This document shows positions 30,486 through 39,616 of a stretch of DNA of 64,000 nucleotides, piece after piece. The translations under genes and the position numbers were made by a program. This stretch comes from a virus, in IMG/VR virus record IMGVR_UViG_3300032050_000029, positions 1 through 64,000 of that record. One strand, written 5' to 3'. The notes beneath the pieces are model-generated. The model was not told the DNA's origin. It ran no database searches and worked only from the letters and a program-made list of their open reading frames with translations. How positions within the stretch are numbered: the stretch's first letter is position 1; the number at the start of each line of letters is the position of its first letter.

Positions 30486-31424
30486 TTAGAATGGTAAGTA
30501 TTCGGTTAGTAATTGATGATGTGTTTCTTTGTATCGTAAGACAGCCACTTCTTTGGCTTTTGCCTCTACCTCGATATCAACATCATGACCGTAGTCATTG
30601 ATCTGTTCATAGATAAAGTCAGCATGTGCCTGTGCTTTAGCCTCATTGTTCTCAAAGGTACGTCGGCATGAAGAATAGTGAAAGAGCGGTTTGATACCAT
30701 GATGATGCCATGTAGACATTGCCAATTCAAAGGCTTCTCTTTCTGAAAGACCACCGTCATTGAAACGGTGATGGTGGTAGTCAAATGTAATAGGTACCTT
30801 TACCGCCTGAAAGATGCCGTCATAAAGATCTTTTACTGAATACATACTTCCCTTATCGTCATTCTCCACAACCAGGCGGGATTGTGCCGAATCCGAGAGT
30901 AGTAGATAATTACTCGCCCATCTAGACAGTGTATCTATCTTACTGTTATATACACCATTACAGTGGATGTTGATGGGATACAGGTGAGATTGAGGGAGAC
31001 CCATTAGATCCATGATCTCCGCATGTTGGTTAAGTTCTTTGATTGTTTTCCGTACAAGTGTTGGATTAGGAGAACCTAAAACATTGAATGGGCCTGGATG
31101 AAAGGATAGCCTTTGGCCATACTTAAGAGCAAGATTACCTGCTCCACGAAGAAGAATTGAAATTTTACGATAATCTGGAAGGTCTTTGATTTCGTACTCT
31201 GACATCCAAGGAAACATATCAGAAGACATGCGATAAACCTTGAAACCGTTTTGATCATTCCATTTGATGATCTCTACTAGGTTGCGAGCATTAAGTAAAG
31301 CCAATTGACTTACATGTTCCAATCCCTTCTCATCATACGTGCGACGTATGCAGCTGTTATTGACCGAAACCCTTTTAGGTCGAAGGTTTAGGTTGATACA
31401 GCAATATCCTAAATTTGTTGCCAT
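30486..31424 (-). CDS. uvsE: UV damage endonuclease UvsE/UvdE
   Basis: 312 residues. LGYCCINLNL, RLSFHPGPFNVLGSPNP, YPINIHCNGVYNSK, VENDDKGSMYS and ITFDYHHHRFNDG give the metal-binding pattern of the UvdE TIM-barrel endonucleases (like endonuclease IV). It cuts 5' to UV photoproducts and abasic sites. Class A promoter upstream at 31442-31470. Confidence 0.92.
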   Translation of the reverse strand: MATNLGYCCINLNLRPKRVSVNNSCIRRTYDEKGLEHVSQLALLNARNLVEIIKWNDQNGFKVYRMSSDMFPWMSEYEIKDLPDYRKISILLRGAGNLALKYGQRLSFHPGPFNVLGSPNPTLVRKTIKELNQHAEIMDLMGLPQSHLYPINIHCNGVYNSKIDTLSRWASNYLLLSDSAQSRLVVENDDKGSMYSVKDLYDGIFQAVKVPITFDYHHHRFNDGGLSEREAFELAMSTWHHHGIKPLFHYSSCRRTFENNEAKAQAHADFIYEQINDYGHDVDIEVEAKAKEVAVLRYKETHHQLLTEYLPF

Positions 31425-31441
31425 TACTCTTTGTTTAATTA

Positions 31442-31470
31442 AATATAAACAAGGTTTGGCATATCTGAAA
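31442..31470 (-). promoter_or_regulatory. Class A phage promoter
   Basis: TTTCAG (31470-31465), 17 bases, TATATT (31447-31442), with CCTTGTT before the -10, driving uvsE. Confidence 0.7.
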
Positions 31471-31473
31471 GTT

Positions 31474-31581
31474 TTAGATAAACAATCTTATTACCCAAAC
31501 CCAAAAAGATATGCCGGTTATAAATGCCGCAATCCAAAACCAACCCACCCAGGATATTCCTAAGAAGCCTCCTTTTTTCAT
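31474..31581 (-). CDS. Very small membrane protein
   Basis: 35 residues: MKKGGFLGISWVGWFWIAAF, then ITGISFWVWVIRLFI. Nearly all hydrophobic. Its ATG overlaps the stop of the next upstream gene (ATGA). Too small for most gene callers. Unknown function. Confidence 0.45.
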   Translation of the reverse strand: MKKGGFLGISWVGWFWIAAFITGISFWVWVIRLFI

Positions 31582-32837
31582 AAGTCACATAATAGTTCGC
31601 CTGGATAGTTCTTTCTATTTGAACTCTTAATTGCTCTTAACCAGGCTCTCGTTACATAAATGTTATTATCTGCAAAAAATTGAGTAGGATATGCAGTTTG
31701 CAAATCCCTAGCTTGAAACTTTATATCTTTATTATAGATATAGTCCATTTGTTGCTGTCTTGTGTAATACCAAAAACTATTTTGATTCCAATAACTAACA
31801 TGTGTAGGATCCTGCCATGCACCTCGGCCATCAGTTGAAGGTACCTCAATAAATGCCCATGCACCATCAGCAAGTACTCTATGAATTTCTGACATTGTAT
31901 GATGCTTGTCTACAAGATGTTCAATTACATGGGACGCATTAATTACCCCAATCTCACCATCTTTAAATGGCCATTTTTTATTTAAGTCAGCCGTAATGTC
32001 ACCGTTTGTAATATCAACAGATTCATAACCTGGACGAGGATAAAGACCGCCGCCAATATCAATTTTTCTAAGTCCTTTTAGATCGGCATCTCTTTCTGCT
32101 AATCTTTGTTGCCATTGATTAAACATTTGCCAGGTACCATCTTGGATAGCTTTATTTCTTTCTAACCAAGTATTATCTCCATGAACCCTATAGATGTAGA
32201 GAACCTTTGGGATATGTTTAAACTTAGTAACTAGGTATGTTCTAATCATTAAGTCCTGGTCATCAAGAATAGAAAGATTTACATCATGGCCGCCGATCTG
32301 ACGATAAACATCGGCTTTCCATGTTCTTACATGATCTGGTGCAAAAAAGATCATTGATATTGCACCGCCGTCCGCGGGGAACCCATCATGTGCAATTAAC
32401 TTTTTACCCTTCCAATCAAATTCACGGTAAGTCCAACCCATTGCCTGATTAAAGGGAATAGTGTTATCTCCTAAGATTGCATCATCGCTATAAACAAATC
32501 CTACATCAGGATTTTCTTTATATGCTTTGGCCAATTCATCTAGGCAATTAGGTAATAGAATATCGTCATGATCAACTTCAACTAATACATCGCCTGTACC
32601 TAAATGAAATGCTTTATTCTTTTGATAACCTACATTAGGACTAAGGTCACATTTCTTATCAATGTAGATTTTTACTTTACCATCAGAAGTAATTTCTTCA
32701 GGTAAATCAGATTTAGAAACAGAACCATTAAGATAAAGAATCCACTCCCAATCTTTATAGGTCTGCTCTTTTATTGAATCATACAGCTCTTTAATAAAAG
32801 TAGGTCTGTGTGTAGGTGTTATTATACTAAATTTCAT
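31578..32837 (-). CDS. Glycosyltransferase (family 2)-methyltransferase fusion
   Basis: 419 residues. N-terminal GT2 domain: KFSIITPTHRPTFIKELYDS, then VDHDD (DxD) at about 94, and LDDQDLMIRT. The C-terminal about 150 residues hold a SAM methyltransferase (KIDIGGGLYPRPGYESVDI, INASHVIEHL, MSEIHRVLADG, FIEVPS). This is a single enzyme that would add a sugar and methylate it, or modify a surface glycan. Confidence 0.82.
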   Translation of the reverse strand: MKFSIITPTHRPTFIKELYDSIKEQTYKDWEWILYLNGSVSKSDLPEEITSDGKVKIYIDKKCDLSPNVGYQKNKAFHLGTGDVLVEVDHDDILLPNCLDELAKAYKENPDVGFVYSDDAILGDNTIPFNQAMGWTYREFDWKGKKLIAHDGFPADGGAISMIFFAPDHVRTWKADVYRQIGGHDVNLSILDDQDLMIRTYLVTKFKHIPKVLYIYRVHGDNTWLERNKAIQDGTWQMFNQWQQRLAERDADLKGLRKIDIGGGLYPRPGYESVDITNGDITADLNKKWPFKDGEIGVINASHVIEHLVDKHHTMSEIHRVLADGAWAFIEVPSTDGRGAWQDPTHVSYWNQNSFWYYTRQQQMDYIYNKDIKFQARDLQTAYPTQFFADNNIYVTRAWLRAIKSSNRKNYPGELLCDL

Positions 32838-32849
32838 AAATTTATTTTA

Positions 32850-33830
32850 TTAATATGCGTCAAAGAAGAACATATGAAATAGTCTTCCTGATTCTTTTGA
32901 TTTTCCAAAGTATGATGTGGCTGCATGTATTAGGCTTGCATCCCACATAGCAAATCGATTGTACTTATTACCGATTCTATCAATTTCTTCCCATTTAGAA
33001 GGATCTAAAAAGTCATCATGTTCTCCACCTACAACTCTTTTATCGAAGTCTCTCATTTCTTCTTCGCTCTTCCACCCACCATATTTTGCAGGATTCTTAT
33101 CCAACCAAGTTTCTTTTCTGTGGCGATAAAAAGATGTACCTGCTTCAGGTGGTGCATCAGGTGTTAAGAAAACTACACCTGCAAATCTTTGTGAGTCATA
33201 ATGATAAACAATAGGATCGGTTGGGGTGCAATATTGAAATACACCATTATGAGGTTGGCTTGTCCAATTACGAATCTTCTTTCCTAAAACTTGTTCTATT
33301 TTTTCACGAGTGCCTTCTACTATGTATTTTAATTCTGTTCTCTTTCCTTTATGATAACCACTAGGATTAAAATCAAGAGTTAACGCCAACTCACGAATGA
33401 TATCAGGATTTTCATAAAAGTTATCTATTGCAACTATAGCAGGGTGAGCATTATCATTTACTTTAGTTAAAGGTCCTTTAGTTACGATCCGATAATCTGC
33501 AATAGGTATTTTTTCAACTAATACCCATTTACCTTTAATCTTTGCCTCAAGAATAACCTCTCCTTCTATATCAGATTTAAATGTTATACTAAAACCTGAA
33601 TTACTTGAGTTAGGAGTAAAGTCCGAATACACAGAACCGACATCTGATCTTAAGATAGGATATTTGATAGAGGCGTCATAAACAGTTTTTCTATCTAATG
33701 ATACCAATCTTAAATCATCAATTTTTGTTTCTTCACCAAAAATCCATCCTCTTAAGAGGTAAGATTCATACGAAATGTATTCATTTTCATCTAAATAAAA
33801 CTTTACCTTTTCAATTGAACACGAATGCAT
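32850..33830 (-). CDS. 2OG-oxygenase-like protein (DUF6445-type)
   Basis: 326 residues. The first about 130 form a beta domain. From ~131 (PAIVAIDNFYENPDIIRELA) comes a prolyl-hydroxylase-like fold with IVYHYDSQRFAGVVFLTPDA, containing HYD (metal ligands), and MWDASLIHAATSYFGKSKES with the second His and RLFHMFFF. It resembles the DUF6445 oxygenase-like family found in sugar gene clusters. Activity is not proven. Confidence 0.6.
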   Translation of the reverse strand: MHSCSIEKVKFYLDENEYISYESYLLRGWIFGEETKIDDLRLVSLDRKTVYDASIKYPILRSDVGSVYSDFTPNSSNSGFSITFKSDIEGEVILEAKIKGKWVLVEKIPIADYRIVTKGPLTKVNDNAHPAIVAIDNFYENPDIIRELALTLDFNPSGYHKGKRTELKYIVEGTREKIEQVLGKKIRNWTSQPHNGVFQYCTPTDPIVYHYDSQRFAGVVFLTPDAPPEAGTSFYRHRKETWLDKNPAKYGGWKSEEEMRDFDKRVVGGEHDDFLDPSKWEEIDRIGNKYNRFAMWDASLIHAATSYFGKSKESGRLFHMFFFDAY

Positions 33831-33868
33831 ACTTTATTTTATTTTTATATGTAGTTTTTCTAATTTGT

Positions 33869-34846
33869 TTATTCATTACAATATTTTAGAATAGTTGGCA
33901 TATATCTTTCATATTCTTTTGGAAAATTTTCAGCAAACTGCGCGTCTAATTCTTTCGTTAAATCGATTCTGCTTTTTTCGTTTTCTGGAAGCTTCATAGT
34001 AGCCTTCCATCCCCAAAGATGAGTAATACCAGGATTTTTCATTTTTGATGAATCACCAATCCATCCTTGCAAGCCTGCGTCATATTCTAAATCCATTATG
34101 GACTTTACGGAATAACCTCTAGTATTTGCAACAGCTGCAGCAACCCTTTGTTCAATAAATGTTATTAATGAAGATGAATGAATCGTATATGCATATCTTT
34201 CAAAACCATGTGTACTAACATTCTGTGGATCAAAGTTATTATTCCTAGCAAATGAAGTTGCAATATCAAAAACTTCTTTACAAAATTCAGGTTTATTAAC
34301 AGCAAGTACTGCCACATTCAATGAATGATTTAAGAATCTTAAATCAGGATACTTTACAAACCTATCCTTAAACATATCCCAATTAAAATAGTTAGGATAA
34401 TAGACAGGTGTGGTTCGATTTTGTACATTATCATTTATAAAATCAGAATGTTCAATATGAGAGCATATAATATCATGGGTTGTGTAATCATACGGTTCAT
34501 TTTGAAACAGGTCAAGATCAACACTAACAAATGGAGTTTTCTGCAATGAGTTAACATACATTTTTGCATATGCCCAGAAGGTATCATGATTTATATCTTT
34601 TGCAAAACCTTCAGTGACTGTCTTTGTATCAATTTCATCCCACAGACCAAGTAATCCTAACTTCTTTATGTAGTCATAAAAATTACTGTCACAATATAAC
34701 TTTATAGGTCCTTGAAACTTTTTCCAATAAAGACAAGATAGAATCATTGTAATTGATTCAAATCTCATCATATCATGAATCTTAGTAGTACCTCGCCTAT
34801 TAGTTGGAGTATAAACGGTATGTATGCCTAATGTATTTTGGGTCAT
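33869..34846 (-). CDS. Glycosyltransferase-like protein
   Basis: 325 residues; FVSVDLDLFQNEPYDYTTHD holds a DxD-type motif, typical of GT-A enzymes, and TNRRGTTKIHDMMRFESITM is an early helical segment. The C-terminus ends with SRIDLTKELDAQFAENF. It lies in a run of sugar genes and abuts thymidylate synthase. Family uncertain. Confidence 0.55.
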   Translation of the reverse strand: MTQNTLGIHTVYTPTNRRGTTKIHDMMRFESITMILSCLYWKKFQGPIKLYCDSNFYDYIKKLGLLGLWDEIDTKTVTEGFAKDINHDTFWAYAKMYVNSLQKTPFVSVDLDLFQNEPYDYTTHDIICSHIEHSDFINDNVQNRTTPVYYPNYFNWDMFKDRFVKYPDLRFLNHSLNVAVLAVNKPEFCKEVFDIATSFARNNNFDPQNVSTHGFERYAYTIHSSSLITFIEQRVAAAVANTRGYSVKSIMDLEYDAGLQGWIGDSSKMKNPGITHLWGWKATMKLPENEKSRIDLTKELDAQFAENFPKEYERYMPTILKYCNE

Positions 34847-34847
34847 A

Positions 34848-35966
34848 TTAATTATTTAACGGTGCCTTAATACCAGGCTGCGATTCATATTTACCTAGTT
34901 GAATATCTTCTTCAATAAGACACTTACAGAATGAATTACTGTTGAATTTATTTAATCCATCCATGAATGATTGCCAACTAATTGGGCCTTCCCCACATTC
35001 ACCGCCAACAGTAGGCCACCATTCCGTGTTAATATTTAGTTTAGGTAATTCAAATGATTCTCTGGTGATTTGTTTTTCTGCTGCTTCAATATGATTTAGA
35101 TAGAGATGTGTATCTCCAAGATTGCCTATTAATTGGTCAGGTACCATGTTCATTAATTTTGCAATGATCTCTAATAAAAGACCATAAGAAGCAATATTAA
35201 ACGGTAAACCTAAGAATGTATCTACTGAACGTTGATTCCACATAAGAGAGATTGCTCTGTATTTTCCAGGATTAACAATCTTTTCTTCACGTGTAGTTGG
35301 TCTTGTATAAACTTGAAACCCATAATGACAAGGTGGAAGAACCATTTGATCAATTTCTGCAACATTCCATGAGTTAACCATTAATCGTCTAGAATCTGGA
35401 TTACGTTCAAGATCATTAAGAAGACGACGAATCTGATCATACCAAAGGGAACCATGTCCAGTTTTACCATCATCATTTTTATATTTCATCCAACCTTGCC
35501 ATTGTCTCCATTGTTTACCATAAACTGGACCTAAATCTCCGAGTTGGTAACCTGTTAAATCTGGAATAAAATGAGTAGCGGGATTTTTAATCTTCTCAAT
35601 CCAATCTCGATCATCTTTATAGTTCTTAATTCCTTGGATAAATTGTTCCATCGACATTGGATCTACGCCATGTGCAATACATTCCTTTTCATATCCTTTA
35701 TATGCATCGCCGTTCCAAATATTACAGTCATTATCAATTAAGAACTTAATATTAGTATCACCACGAAGAAACCAGATGAGCTCAGTTACAATTCCTTTCC
35801 AATACATTTTCTTTGTAGTTAAAAGAGGAAACCCATCCGCCATATTATGACGAATAGTATAACCAAAAATTGACTTGGTTCCTACGCCGGTCCGGTCTTC
35901 TTTTGTAACACCATGTTCCAAAATCGTTTTAAGAAGATCCTGATATTGTTTATCTAAATTATTCAT
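34848..35966 (-). CDS. thyA: Thymidylate synthase (ThyA type)
   Basis: 372 residues versus about 264-316 in cellular enzymes. Active site is LPPCHYGFQVY with Cys213; RTGVGT, GKQWRQWQGW, RRLMVNSWN, GLPFNIASY and IGNLGDTHLYLNH are all conserved. The extra length is mainly in residues about 90-175. It makes dTMP for phage DNA. The end overlaps a small membrane gene by 8 bases. Confidence 0.95.
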   Translation of the reverse strand: MNNLDKQYQDLLKTILEHGVTKEDRTGVGTKSIFGYTIRHNMADGFPLLTTKKMYWKGIVTELIWFLRGDTNIKFLIDNDCNIWNGDAYKGYEKECIAHGVDPMSMEQFIQGIKNYKDDRDWIEKIKNPATHFIPDLTGYQLGDLGPVYGKQWRQWQGWMKYKNDDGKTGHGSLWYDQIRRLLNDLERNPDSRRLMVNSWNVAEIDQMVLPPCHYGFQVYTRPTTREEKIVNPGKYRAISLMWNQRSVDTFLGLPFNIASYGLLLEIIAKLMNMVPDQLIGNLGDTHLYLNHIEAAEKQITRESFELPKLNINTEWWPTVGGECGEGPISWQSFMDGLNKFNSNSFCKCLIEEDIQLGKYESQPGIKAPLNN

Positions 35967-36150
35967 TTTTGTTCTTTTTCCAATCTAAGTAAAATCCTAT
36001 ACCTACAATAATATTCATACCTATGCTCATAATGATTTCATGAATGTCTTCATAAATGGATGTCATAAGGTGAATGTGACCAACCATCCAAAACGGTATG
36101 GCCATGTTTTGACTTATCCAGATAAGAGTGAATTCAACAAATCTTTTCAT
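35959..36150 (-). CDS. Small membrane protein
   Basis: 63 residues, two hydrophobic segments (FTLIWISQNMAIPFWMVGHI and IIMSIGMNIIVGIGFYLDW), Lys-rich end. Its start abuts the carbamoyltransferase stop at 36150. Unknown function. Confidence 0.5.
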   Translation of the reverse strand: MKRFVEFTLIWISQNMAIPFWMVGHIHLMTSIYEDIHEIIMSIGMNIIVGIGFYLDWKKNKNE

Positions 36151-38018
36151 TACCTATTAAAGTATGAATTTCTAATTATTAATTTATTACCAATACATAC
36201 AGCATCAAGATTACATGTCCAAAAAGTTTTTAACGCATCGTATGGTGTTTCAACCACAGGTTCATGTGCACCATTAAATGATGTATTCAGAATCACAGGG
36301 ACTCCAGTCCACTCTTCAAATTTAGTTATAAGCTTATGATAGAAAGGATTAATGTCTTCTCTTACTGCTTGTATTCTTGAAGTATTATCAATATGAACTA
36401 CAGCAGGAATCTTTTCCCTCCACTCTTCTTTAACATTACAGGTGACTAACATGTAGGGAGAGAATGCAGTTATATCAAATATAGAAGATACTCTTTCTGC
36501 TAAAACAGATGGTGCAAAAGGTCTAAACCATTCCCTGCTCTTAATATGCATATTTACATAATTCTGCATCCAAGGTTTAATTGGAGATGCCAAAATAGAA
36601 CGATTACCTAATGCACGAGGGCCAATTTCAGATCCTTCTCTGTGCATACCAATTACTTTATTAGCATTTAATAAATCTGTGATATGAGTAATTAATACAT
36701 TTTCATCAGTATGATCAAAAACAGTAAAATGATTAATTCTAGTATGATCTTCTTTAACAAACCTTTGGAAGTCTCTTTCTATTTCAAGTTGGGTATATGT
36801 CTTTCCTAAATAAGGGGAAAGAAAATAGTTGTTTGTTATCTCCATAACCTGTTGATATGCATACCATGCGCATCCTAATGGAATACCGCTATCATCAGCA
36901 GGTGGTACAAAATAACAATTATCAAATTCTCCACTGTTAATGATAAGTTCATTTGAATTACAGTTTAGGAATGAGCCACCAGACAGGCAGATGTTTTTTG
37001 ATCCTGATAATTTTTTGGCTCTTTTTGCAACAGTTAAACACATCCTTTCCTGTTCACGTTGAAATACTGCTGCAATATTTGCTTTTTCTGCAAAATTTGA
37101 ATCTGTACTTACTCCAGGATATACTTTATAGATTTCACCGGCCTCGTTGGTAAATGTATGATTAAGATCATCATATTTACATAAGTATGGTTGAGTTTCA
37201 ACCCAGTCTTTATTACCAAATGAAGCCAATCCCATTAGCTTTCCTGCACTTGATGCAGGCCAGTTATTATTAGGATCTTTTTCATTGTACTTATAAACAA
37301 GTTTCATAGTGGCATATGCATAAACATGGCCAATATTAAATCTTTCTTTATTCTTAAAGTCATTAAGTGGTGGATGTGGCTGAAGAACAAAGTCTTTTTC
37401 TAATTCCTTAAACCCATTTAAGGTAAAATGATATATAGAAGTTCCTTCTGCCCAAAATCTATCTTTAGGAGCATTACTTAAATACTCTGGGTTATTTTTT
37501 ACAAACCCTTCATATGCAGGTGTACCTGGTATAATTCCATTTCCGTTTGCATCAGCAACAACCACTGCAGCTTCATCCAATCCTGAACTAAAGAAAGTTG
37601 AATATGCATGAGCTTCATGATGATTTAAGAATTTTAGTTTACTTAATGGCTGTCTTAATAAGTATTGAAATTCATTTTCAATGTCTGCAATAGGTTGTGC
37701 TCCAACCTCGGCTGTGTTATATGCATACATATCAACATCGTCGTAGCTTAGTCCTGCATAATCAAGACAGTAATTAATTGATGCCAACGGAATTGAATGA
37801 TCCCAAGGCTTATCATGTTTAAGTCGTGATAATCTTTCCTCGGAGATACCAACCGAAATACTTCCATTGATGATAAGTACTGCTCCTTTATCATGCCCAA
37901 CGGAAAAACCTAATGCAATACCAGGTTTCATTGGATCTCTTGGGGTTTTCATTGCAGCTGCTAAAAATTCTTCCTCTGTCATTTTAGTAATCTTATTAGG
38001 TCTAGGGTTTGTTTTCAT
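36150..38018 (-). CDS. Carbamoyltransferase (NodU/CmcH/TobZ family)
   Basis: 622 residues from the ATG at 38018. LGFSVGHDKGAVLIINGSI, ISEERLSRLKHDKPWDHS (YrdC-type ATP half), NHHEAHAYSTFFSSG, LSGGSFLNCNSNE, GIPLGCAWYAY and REGSEIGPRALGNRSILASP are the hallmark motifs, ending VVETPYDALKTFWT. It would carbamoylate a sugar or small molecule. In phages this family may modify DNA bases or surface sugars. A start 11 codons upstream (38051) is possible. Confidence 0.9.
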   Translation of the reverse strand: MKTNPRPNKITKMTEEEFLAAAMKTPRDPMKPGIALGFSVGHDKGAVLIINGSISVGISEERLSRLKHDKPWDHSIPLASINYCLDYAGLSYDDVDMYAYNTAEVGAQPIADIENEFQYLLRQPLSKLKFLNHHEAHAYSTFFSSGLDEAAVVVADANGNGIIPGTPAYEGFVKNNPEYLSNAPKDRFWAEGTSIYHFTLNGFKELEKDFVLQPHPPLNDFKNKERFNIGHVYAYATMKLVYKYNEKDPNNNWPASSAGKLMGLASFGNKDWVETQPYLCKYDDLNHTFTNEAGEIYKVYPGVSTDSNFAEKANIAAVFQREQERMCLTVAKRAKKLSGSKNICLSGGSFLNCNSNELIINSGEFDNCYFVPPADDSGIPLGCAWYAYQQVMEITNNYFLSPYLGKTYTQLEIERDFQRFVKEDHTRINHFTVFDHTDENVLITHITDLLNANKVIGMHREGSEIGPRALGNRSILASPIKPWMQNYVNMHIKSREWFRPFAPSVLAERVSSIFDITAFSPYMLVTCNVKEEWREKIPAVVHIDNTSRIQAVREDINPFYHKLITKFEEWTGVPVILNTSFNGAHEPVVETPYDALKTFWTCNLDAVCIGNKLIIRNSYFNR

Positions 38019-38232
38019 ATCTGTTTTCTTTATTGTGGCAAATACTTCCAATTATTTGGTATGCTTCATATAATTTCATATTTGCTTCTTCTAATTTTTC
38101 TGCAAATTCTTTTTCTGCCTTAGTCACAGGGTGATGTATTAAAAAGGTATCTATCATATCACATATCATGGCGGATCTATCTAATGCTTCATGATAATGA
38201 AATGCATCTAATTTTTCTTTAAAGCTACTCAT
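38002..38232 (-). CDS. Small helical protein
   Basis: 76 residues, all helix (FKEKLDAFHYHEALDRSAMI, then KAEKEFAEKLEEANMKLYEA). Overlaps both neighbours (about 17 and 4 bases). Unknown function. Confidence 0.5.
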   Translation of the reverse strand: MSSFKEKLDAFHYHEALDRSAMICDMIDTFLIHHPVTKAEKEFAEKLEEANMKLYEAYQIIGSICHNKENRYENKP

Positions 38233-38510
38233 AAAATAGACTTTCCAAAAAATACATTAATTGCATGTTTTTGTACAGAATCTGGTTCGTCATCACCTAA
38301 GAGTAATTCAATTCTTTCTATGATTTCTTTTTCTGTTACAATGTGACTATCATAATCTGGAATAAGTCCTTCAGTTGGACCCCAGCTTGACCATGAGTAC
38401 CATCTTTGGTCTTCATATAATCCTAAGTGATGAACAGCAATAAATTGATCATCAAGATTAATACTTAGAGTATTTTCTTTAGTTGAAGTAATACGTTGAA
38501 TTAAATTCAT
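38229..38510 (-). CDS. Small protein, unknown
   Basis: 93 residues: NLDDQFIAVHHLGLYEDQRW, SWSSWGPTEGLIPDYDSH, then an acidic helical end. Overlaps neighbours by 4 bases. Unknown function. Confidence 0.5.
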   Translation of the reverse strand: MNLIQRITSTKENTLSINLDDQFIAVHHLGLYEDQRWYSWSSWGPTEGLIPDYDSHIVTEKEIIERIELLLGDDEPDSVQKHAINVFFGKSIL

Positions 38511-39559
38511 AATAGATGTGGTTTTGCTTCGTTAATACCAGAGTTAGTTACAACAACATAATCTGGGTGGTATGTTTTAATTGAATCAGCACCTGCATAT
38601 GAAAAGGCAGAACGAATACCTTCAAGTAATCCCTTAACAATAAACTTAACACCACCTTTATAAGGAATAACTGTTGATTCACCTTCAACATTTCTTTGTT
38701 CTTGGCCGTGTGCCGATTTTGTTTCCAATGATGCAGATCCTCTATATCTTTTATACAATCCTTTTCTGCTTTCAATAATATTACCAGGTGATTCATCAGT
38801 ACCGGCAATAAGAGATCCTAGCATAACATTATCTGCACCTACGGCCAATGCTTTTGCAATATCACCGCTCTCACGAATACCTCCATCTGCCATAATTGGT
38901 ACCGATGAAACTGCTGCGATATCTTCAATGCAGGTTACATTAGGAATTCCAAACCCTGTCTTAATTCTTGTAGTGCAAAGTGACCCTCCACCAATACCTA
39001 CTCTTAACCCATCTGCACCAGCATCTTGTAGTCTTTCAGCGGCTTCAACTGTTGCGATGTTACCTGCAATAATATCAATACTATAATGTAAGTTAGCTTT
39101 ACACCACTTAATCATATCAATTACATTCTGATGATCTCCATGAGCAACATCAATAAGTAATACGTTTGCTCCTGCATCAGTAAGTTTTAAGGCTCTTTCC
39201 TTATCATTTTCGCTAACACCAATTGCAGCCATGATTGGGATATTATCTTCATTGTCCCAATCTGTCATTAAGTGCCCTTCACCATTTTCCCCAAAACATT
39301 GATAAACAGTTTTTCTAACCATCATAACTTGTTCATCTATGGAGTTAAAGCGATGAATACATCCAACGCCACCCATACGAAACATTTTCACCGCCATATC
39401 AACTTCACAAACAGTATCCATAGGTGATGCTACAATAGGAATAAGTAGGTCATATCTTTTACTTAGTTTGGTTCTTAATGATATTTGATTTCTTGACCTA
39501 ATGTTTGAAAACTTTGGTACAAGTTGAATGTCATCGTAAGTAAGGTAAGTAGGATTCAT
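38507..39559 (-). CDS. IMP dehydrogenase/GMP reductase family enzyme
   Basis: 350 residues, a TIM barrel: YLTYDDIQLVPKFSNI, VASPMDTV, GAGADGLRVGIGGGSLCTTR (the catalytic Cys loop) and MADGGIRESGDIAKALAVGA. The two CBS domains of bacterial IMPDH are absent, which fits either a minimal IMPDH or a GMP reductase. The flap part (EGESTVIPYKG) looks nearer to GMP reductase. It would alter guanine-nucleotide pools. Class B promoter upstream. Confidence 0.85.
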   Translation of the reverse strand: MNPTYLTYDDIQLVPKFSNIRSRNQISLRTKLSKRYDLLIPIVASPMDTVCEVDMAVKMFRMGGVGCIHRFNSIDEQVMMVRKTVYQCFGENGEGHLMTDWDNEDNIPIMAAIGVSENDKERALKLTDAGANVLLIDVAHGDHQNVIDMIKWCKANLHYSIDIIAGNIATVEAAERLQDAGADGLRVGIGGGSLCTTRIKTGFGIPNVTCIEDIAAVSSVPIMADGGIRESGDIAKALAVGADNVMLGSLIAGTDESPGNIIESRKGLYKRYRGSASLETKSAHGQEQRNVEGESTVIPYKGGVKFIVKGLLEGIRSAFSYAGADSIKTYHPDYVVVTNSGINEAKPHLL

Positions 39560-39587
39560 TAATTAAAAGGTAAAATTGTCATTTATT

Positions 39588-39616
39588 TTTATATGCAAAA
39601 TAAGCAAAAGGTTTAA
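39588..39616 (-). promoter_or_regulatory. Class B phage promoter
   Basis: TTAAAC (39616-39611), 17 bases, TATAAA (39593-39588), with TGCA before the -10, driving the IMPDH/GMP reductase gene. Confidence 0.65.
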
